This document shows, piece after piece, positions 5,617 through 9,177 of a stretch of DNA of 9,177 nucleotides (within the stretch, counting starts at the first letter, position 1; each line of letters begins with the position of its first letter). The translations under genes were made by a program, and so were the position numbers. The DNA comes from Pseudomonadota bacterium (GTDB lineage: Bacteria > Pseudomonadota > Alphaproteobacteria > Rhodospirillales > Rhodospirillaceae): contig JAEWWF010000241.1 of the NCBI GenBank assembly GCA_023396465.1, positions 1 to 9,177 of the forward strand. Direction: 5' to 3'. Below the pieces are notes generated by a model. It worked only from the letters and a program-made list of their open reading frames with translations. It was not told the DNA's origin and ran no database searches.

Positions 5617-7740
5617 CTATACCTGCGGGAGAAGCTTGGGCATAGCCGGCACGTCGCCGTTGCCTCCGCCGGGATTGGCGGAGCCATCCGGCACGGCTGG
5701 CAGGATGAAGTGGAAGGCGGCGCCGCTTTCGCCGTCGGAGGTGGCCCAAATGCGGCCGCCGCTGCGCTCGATGATGCGCTGACAGATGGCAAGACCGACA
5801 CCGGTGCCGGGATAGACGGTCGGTCCGTGCAGCCGTTTGAACAGGCCGAATATGGTGTGCAGGCTGTCGGCCGGAATGCCGATGCCGTTGTCGCGGACGG
5901 TGATCTGCCACCCCTCGCGGGCCGGTTCGGCGGTGATGGTGATCTGCGGCCGACGGTCGCGGTGGCGGAACTTCAGCGCGTTGCCGATCAGGTTCTGGAA
6001 GACTTGCATCAACTGCAATGGCTCGGCGTGGACCACCGGAAGCCGGCCGGCGACAATGGAAGCGCCGGCTTCACGCACCATCGCCGCCATGTTGTCGAGG
6101 GCGGAGGCCAGCGAGGTTCCGGCATCCACCGGCTCGGGCAAGGCGGCTTCGGCGCCGAGGCGGGAGTAGGAGAGCAGCCCCTGCACCAGCGATCGCATAC
6201 GCAGGGCGCCGTTCTCGATGTAGGACAGGAAGGTGCGGCCGTCGTCGTCCAGGTGGTCGTCGTAGCGGCGGCGGATCAGCTGGGCATAGCCCACCAGGGT
6301 GCGCACCGGCTCCTGCAAATCATGGGAGGCGACATAGGCGAAGCGTTCCAATTCGCCGTTGGAGCGGGTGAGTTCGTCGAGCGCCCGGCGCAGGGTGTTT
6401 TCCATCGTCTTGCGCTCGCTGATGTCGACCAGCACCGCGACGACGCCGCAGCGGTGGCCGTGCCTGTCGCGCAAGGGGGCGCAGGCGACTTCCAGGGTAT
6501 GTGCGCCGCTGGTGACTTCGCCGTGGGCGGTTTGGCCGCGTTCGGCCCGTCGGACGATATCGGCGAGGGCCGGCATCCGGTCCAGCGTATGGGCAAACGG
6601 CGCGCCGGCCTCGGCATCGGGCAGGGCGTCGCGCAGGCCATGGGCGCCGCCCTCCATCAGCAGGATGTCGCCGTCGCGGTCGCTGACCACCAGCAGTACC
6701 GGCGCATTGGCGACGACCAGCCGCAGCCGTTCCTCGCTTTCGGCCAGGGCCTGGGCTTGTTCGGTCCGTGCGGCTTCGTCCTCCGCCAATCGGCGGGCCA
6801 GCCGGCGGGCACGGCTGAGGAACACCGCCAGCAGGGCCATCATGACCACCGACAGCACGCTCATTGTCACGAGGACGTTCGTGTCGACGCGGTCGCCGGG
6901 AATACGCGGTTGCCACGACAGCGCCGCCAGCGCCACGCCATCGCGGGTGATCAGGCGGGTGTCGGCGGTGTGGCCGGCAGGCATGGGGGCGTCCACCGGC
7001 CGCAGGGCCAGTCCGTCGAGCTGATAGTCCTGCCCCAGGGTGCCCACCCAGTCGGCATCCAGCGGTCGTGCCAGCACCAGCACCGCATTGCTGTCGGGCG
7101 TCGGCGGGCTGTCGGGGCGTTCGGGAGTGAAGGGAGAAACGGCGACCAGCACCGGCACGCCGTCCAGCAGGGCGGTGCCGGCCACCCAGCGCGGCAGCAG
7201 GTCGACCCGGTCGGCGCGGGCTTCGTCCACCAGGGCCCCGAATCCGGCCGACAGGGCGGAGGCATCCGGCGGCACCAAGCGAACACCCTCGCGGGCGCCA
7301 TAGATGAGGCGGCCGTCCCCGGCGATCACCAGCGACAGGGTGATGTCGAAGGCCTCGTGCAGATACCTGCCGATGTTGTTGTCGGCCCAGTCGGGATCGA
7401 AGTCGACCAGGATGTTGCGGATGGACTCATCCCACCACACGTAGTCGCGCGCCGTCAGGCCGAGCCGCCGCTCCTCCGCCCGGAGAACGGTGTGAAGCAG
7501 GGAGACGGATGCCTCGGTGGCGGTGGTGGCGCGGGTGCGTTCGGCGATCAGCCACAGGCTGACCATGGCGCCGGCCCATACCGCCACGATCAGCAGAACG
7601 GCCCGCACCAGCCTGCTCAGAAGGGTCACCGTCGGCGATACCGATGAGGCTGCCTGCCGCGTTTCTCCGGTCAACTCCAAGCCCTTGACCCCAAAACCCT
7701 TGATGATTGCAACATACCAGCCCCACCTCCGGCGCGTCAT
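5617..7740 (-). CDS. membrane histidine kinase with CHASE4, PAS, HisKA and HATPase domains
   Basis: Sensor kinase of a two-component system. In order: membrane helix at about 43-65; periplasmic CHASE4-like domain (about 67-220) with the typical ARDYVWWDES and DPDWADNNIG stretches (97-106, 115-124); second helix about 288-310; short coiled linker; PAS-like domain (about 335-445, with a DISERKTMENTLRRAL exit helix); HisKA with phospho-acceptor His473 in ASHDLQEPVR; and HATPase_c with N-box FQNLIGNALKF (581-591), G1 DNGIGIP (617-623) and G2 GTGVGLAI (645-652). All catalytic motifs are intact. The ligand is unknown. The start is uncertain: the ATG at 7740 has no RBS, and the first roughly 20 codons are less GC-rich. 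A TTG at 7674 has a well-placed aaggg 7 nt upstream and would yield 685 residues, still before the first helix. No response regulator lies nearby. It is divergent from the cobalt operon and precedes the SLC13-type permease. Confidence 0.93.
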   Translation of the reverse strand: MTRRRWGWYVAIIKGFGVKGLELTGETRQAASSVSPTVTLLSRLVRAVLLIVAVWAGAMVSLWLIAERTRATTATEASVSLLHTVLRAEERRLGLTARDYVWWDESIRNILVDFDPDWADNNIGRYLHEAFDITLSLVIAGDGRLIYGAREGVRLVPPDASALSAGFGALVDEARADRVDLLPRWVAGTALLDGVPVLVAVSPFTPERPDSPPTPDSNAVLVLARPLDADWVGTLGQDYQLDGLALRPVDAPMPAGHTADTRLITRDGVALAALSWQPRIPGDRVDTNVLVTMSVLSVVMMALLAVFLSRARRLARRLAEDEAARTEQAQALAESEERLRLVVANAPVLLVVSDRDGDILLMEGGAHGLRDALPDAEAGAPFAHTLDRMPALADIVRRAERGQTAHGEVTSGAHTLEVACAPLRDRHGHRCGVVAVLVDISERKTMENTLRRALDELTRSNGELERFAYVASHDLQEPVRTLVGYAQLIRRRYDDHLDDDGRTFLSYIENGALRMRSLVQGLLSYSRLGAEAALPEPVDAGTSLASALDNMAAMVREAGASIVAGRLPVVHAEPLQLMQVFQNLIGNALKFRHRDRRPQITITAEPAREGWQITVRDNGIGIPADSLHTIFGLFKRLHGPTVYPGTGVGLAICQRIIERSGGRIWATSDGESGAAFHFILPAVPDGSANPGGGNGDVPAMPKLLPQV

Positions 7741-7787
7741 CCGTGGTGTGAGCCGGCACCCGTTCCGGTAGTCCGTCCGCGATGTGT

Positions 7788-7816
7788 TTGACGTCGCCCG
7801 GACCGCCCGGCATACT
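7788..7816 (+). promoter_or_regulatory. sigma-70-like promoter of the cobalamin-riboswitch/cbiM operon
   Basis: TTGACG (7788-7793, five of six matches to the -35 consensus) and CATACT (7811-7816, four of six to the -10) are separated by exactly 17 bp. The predicted transcription start, about 7823-7825, lies immediately before the first strand of the riboswitch P1 helix at 7826. Independent placement of promoter and aptamer agrees, which raises confidence. The -35 lies 48 bp from the first possible start codon of the divergent kinase gene. Confidence 0.7.
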
Positions 7817-7825
7817 CCGCCTTAA

Positions 7826-8032
7826 CGCGATGGTTGCCCCAGGTGGGTCAAAAGCCCGGGGATGAAAAGGGAATGCCGGAACGGACCGACCCCGTCGGGG
7901 GGCCGATGCCGGAGCTGCCCCCGCAACTGTGAGCGGCGAGCGCGGATGCCATTGCGCCACTGACGGCCACCACGCCGGTCGGGAAGGCGGCATCCGGGCA
8001 ACGACCCGCGAGCCAGGAGACCTGCCGTCGCG
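7826..8032 (+). ncRNA. cobalamin (AdoCbl) riboswitch aptamer
   Basis: Leader RNA that binds adenosylcobalamin and lowers expression of the downstream cobalt-uptake genes. P1 is formed by cgcgatgg (7826-7833) pairing with ccgtcgcg (8025-8032), one G-U included. Conserved elements appear in the expected order: aggtgggtcaaaagcc followed by gggatgaaaaggga (about 7841-7871), gctgcccccgcaactgtga (7914-7932) with ggcgag after it (7935-7940), ccactg (7967-7972), gggaaggcgg (7981-7990), acgacccgcgagcc, and the B12 box gagccaggagacctgccg (8010-8027). No part seems missing. The gene that follows is a cobalt transporter component, exactly the expected target. Confidence 0.95.
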
Positions 8033-8270
8033 GCGTCACTCATCCTCCGGGCGGGGCGATCCGGGGGTGCGGGCATCCGTGGTGGTGACGTGCATCATTC
8101 CGTTCCGCCGGTCCGGCGGCGGAAGGTGTGCGGCGGCGCCGGGTCCGATCTCGGTCACGCTTCCCTCGCAGCCTTTCCGCGCGGCCGCCCGGCGCCCTCA
8201 GGGAGCACCAGGATGACGCACACGCGCTTGTTTTTCCGCTCGGTCCGCATCGCGACCAGGGGGAACCGCC
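8033..8270 (+). promoter_or_regulatory. riboswitch expression platform / cbiM 5' leader
   Basis: These 238 nt separate aptamer and cbiM. A GC-rich hairpin is visible: ttccgccg (8103-8110) pairs with cggcggaa (8117-8124) around a 6-nt loop. No T-tract follows it, and I see no intrinsic terminator anywhere in the leader. The cbiM Shine-Dalgarno is agggggaa near 8259-8266, and ttccctc at 8161-8167 could pair with it (gggggaa, 7 bp with one G-U). Control by hiding the ribosome-binding site, or by Rho, is therefore more likely than by a classic terminator. That is inference from unaided base pairing. Confidence 0.5.
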
Positions 8271-8284
8271 ATGCATATCGTTGA
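8213..8284 (+). CDS. candidate 23-codon leader ORF overlapping the cbiM start
   Basis: An ATG at 8213 is preceded by caggga/gggag (about 8199-8204) at good ribosome-binding distance. It opens a 23-codon frame (MTHTRLFF..., basic and Arg-rich) that stops at a TGA at 8282-8284, 14 nt inside cbiM and in another frame. Ribosomes finishing it would release at the cbiM start, so translational coupling is possible. cbiM has its own strong RBS, and short ORFs like this occur by chance. No known peptide family is recognised. Confidence 0.25.
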   Translation: MTHTRLFFRSVRIATRGNRHAYR

Positions 8285-8891
8285 TGGCGCCCTGGCCGCC
8301 CCGGTCATCGCCGTCGCCTCGGCCGCCGCCGTCGGTGGCGTCGCCATCGGGCTGCGCGCCCTGACGCCGGAGGCGCTGCCCCGCGCCGGTCTGCTGTCGG
8401 CGGCGTTCTTCGTGTCCTCGCTGGTGCAGGTGCCGCTCGGACCGTCGTCGGTGCATCTGCTGCTGGGCGGCCTTGCCGGCTTGATGCTCGGCTGGGCGGC
8501 TTTTCCGGCCTTGGCGGTGGCGCTGGCCTTGCAGGCGGTGTTCTTCGGCTTCGGCGGCTTGACCGTGCTTGGCGTCAACCTGCTCAACATCGCCGCCCCG
8601 GCGGTGCTGTTCGGCCTGATGTGCCGGCCGCTGGTGCGCGGCGCCGCCGCCACCCCGGCGGCGGTGGCGGGCGTGGTGGCGGGCGGCGGCGCGGTGGTGC
8701 TGACGACGCTCATGGTCGGCCTGTCGCTCGCCTTGTCGGGGCAGGCCTTCATCCCCGCCGCCAAGCTGGTGTTCGTCGCCCATGTGCCGGTGATGGTGGT
8801 CGAGGCGGTGGTGACCGGCGCCGCCGTCGCTCTGGTGCGCAAGGTGAAGCCCGATGCCTTCGGCCTTGTCGCGGCGTCTGTCCGTGCCTGA
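8271..8891 (+). CDS. cbiM: cobalt ECF transporter substrate-capture subunit CbiM
   Basis: Integral membrane S component of an energy-coupling-factor transporter that takes up Co2+ for cobalamin synthesis. The 206-residue protein starts MHIVDGAL. In this family the N-terminal amine and His2 coordinate the metal, so the Met1-His2 start is functionally required and fixes the start codon. A further likely ligand is His62 in GPSSVHLLLGG (57-67). FGFGGLTVLGVNLLN (92-106) and AHVPVMVVEAVVTG (170-183) are typical of CbiM/NikM. About six hydrophobic segments are present. The Shine-Dalgarno aggggg lies 7 nt before the ATG. It follows a cobalamin riboswitch, pointing to cobalt rather than nickel as substrate. 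cbiQ starts 24 bp downstream. There is no fused CbiN or PDGLE-type extension, and the protein is at the short end for the family. Confidence 0.94.
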   Translation: MHIVDGALAAPVIAVASAAAVGGVAIGLRALTPEALPRAGLLSAAFFVSSLVQVPLGPSSVHLLLGGLAGLMLGWAAFPALAVALALQAVFFGFGGLTVLGVNLLNIAAPAVLFGLMCRPLVRGAAATPAAVAGVVAGGGAVVLTTLMVGLSLALSGQAFIPAAKLVFVAHVPVMVVEAVVTGAAVALVRKVKPDAFGLVAASVRA

Positions 8892-8915
8892 CCGCGGACG
8901 ACAGAGCGCCGGGGC

Positions 8916-9177
8916 ATGACCGACAGCCGGGCCGGCCAGTCGGCGCTGCGCACCTTCGCCGACGGCCCGCTGACCGGGCTGCGCCGCATCGATCCGCGCA
9001 TGCGGCTGGTGGCGGCGGCGGTGTTCGCCTTCTCCACCGTGGCGCTGCACGAGTTCCGCAGCCTTGGCGTGGCGCTGGCGGCGGCGGCGCTGCTGGCCGC
9101 CTGGGCGCGGCTGCCGGCGGCGGAGACGGCGCGGCGGGTGCTGGCGGTGGACGGCTTTATCGTCCTGACCCTCATCA
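8916..9177 (+). CDS. cbiQ: cobalt ECF transporter transmembrane subunit CbiQ (5' part, cut by window end)
   Basis: T component that couples the CbiM substrate subunit to the CbiO ATPases. The ATG at 8916 opens a frame running off the window after 87 codons. The opening MTDSRAGQSALRTFADG is followed by LRRIDPRMRLVAAAVFAFS, the family's typical 'hydrophilic N-terminus, .DPR.KL, first helix' layout. An Ala/Leu-rich second hydrophobic stretch follows, then a third starting at the edge (FIVLTLI). The gap to cbiM is 24 bp, so the two are surely one operon under the riboswitch. The RBS is weak (cgcc-gggg just before the ATG). Identification rests on the first third of the protein plus context. cbiO is expected downstream but is not in view. 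Confidence 0.85.
   Translation, partial: MTDSRAGQSALRTFADGPLTGLRRIDPRMRLVAAAVFAFSTVALHEFRSLGVALAAAALLAAWARLPAAETARRVLAVDGFIVLTLI

Noticed and set aside
5573..5911. 113-residue N-terminal extension of the permease
   Set aside because: The stretch is Arg/His-rich, overlaps the 3' end of the kinase gene out of frame, and precedes the natural membrane-protein start.
5710..7647. 645-codon plus-strand frame antisense to the histidine kinase
   Set aside because: The minus strand has all kinase motifs in order; the plus frame has none and follows the shadow composition.
8103..8124. Hairpin after the riboswitch as an intrinsic terminator
   Set aside because: The stem is stable but is followed by ggtgtgcgg, with no T-tract.
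8040..9050. 336-codon minus-strand frame over cbiM/cbiQ and the leader
   Set aside because: Arg/His/Gln/Gly-rich translation with no motif, opposite to cbiM with its conserved MHIVDG start and riboswitch.
1..9177. CRISPR arrays, insertion sequences, tRNA/rRNA genes
   Set aside because: No direct-repeat arrays, transposase motifs, target-site duplications or tRNA-like cloverleafs were seen by eye.

Overview
The window is GC-rich DNA with strong G/C third-position bias. Long open frames antisense to nearly every gene are a side effect of that bias. Protein style and gene content suggest an alphaproteobacterium, probably of the Rhodospirillales (Magnetospirillum/Rhodospirillum-like). That placement is an inference from protein character, not from a marker gene.

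Layout, left to right. (1) Positions 1-150 hold two adjacent hairpins with T-tracts facing opposite ways. They form a convergent terminator pair between cysS and a presumed plus-strand gene that lies mostly off the left edge. (2) Four minus-strand genes occupy 163-7740, transcribed right to left: a CHASE4-PAS histidine kinase (5617-7740), an SLC13/DASS-type permease with two internal RCK_C domains (3791-5572), a CPA1 K+(Na+)/H+ antiporter of the NhaP2/CvrA type (1811-3688) and cysteinyl-tRNA synthetase cysS (163-1701). The kinase-permease gap is only 44 bp. The next two gaps are 102 and 109 bp, and each holds hairpins and weak promoter-like sequences, so separate promoters are possible there. 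(3) Positions 7741-8270 are a divergent control region. It carries a plus-strand sigma-70-like promoter, a full AdoCbl (cobalamin) riboswitch and a leader of about 235 nt. (4) The plus-strand cobalt-uptake operon begins with cbiM (8271-8891), then the first 87 codons of cbiQ (8916 to the window edge), with no cbiN between them.

How the parts work together. The cobalt operon is expected to be shut down by the end product of cobalt use: when adenosylcobalamin is plentiful it binds the leader RNA and lowers production of the CbiM/CbiQ ECF transporter. On the other strand, a membrane sensor kinase with no response regulator in view sits directly upstream of two ion/solute transporters. Both transporters carry cytosolic regulatory domains of the TrkA-C/RCK_C type. 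This suggests, without proving it, a membrane-transport or ion-homeostasis cluster. cysS is a housekeeping gene that may only be a neighbour.

I found no mobile element, CRISPR array, tRNA or rRNA, and no clearly new system. The least ordinary parts are the long riboswitch leader with a mini-ORF overlapping cbiM, the cbiN-less cbiMQ start, the orphan CHASE4 kinase next to RCK_C-bearing transporters, and a CysRS whose sequence differs from the E. coli type.
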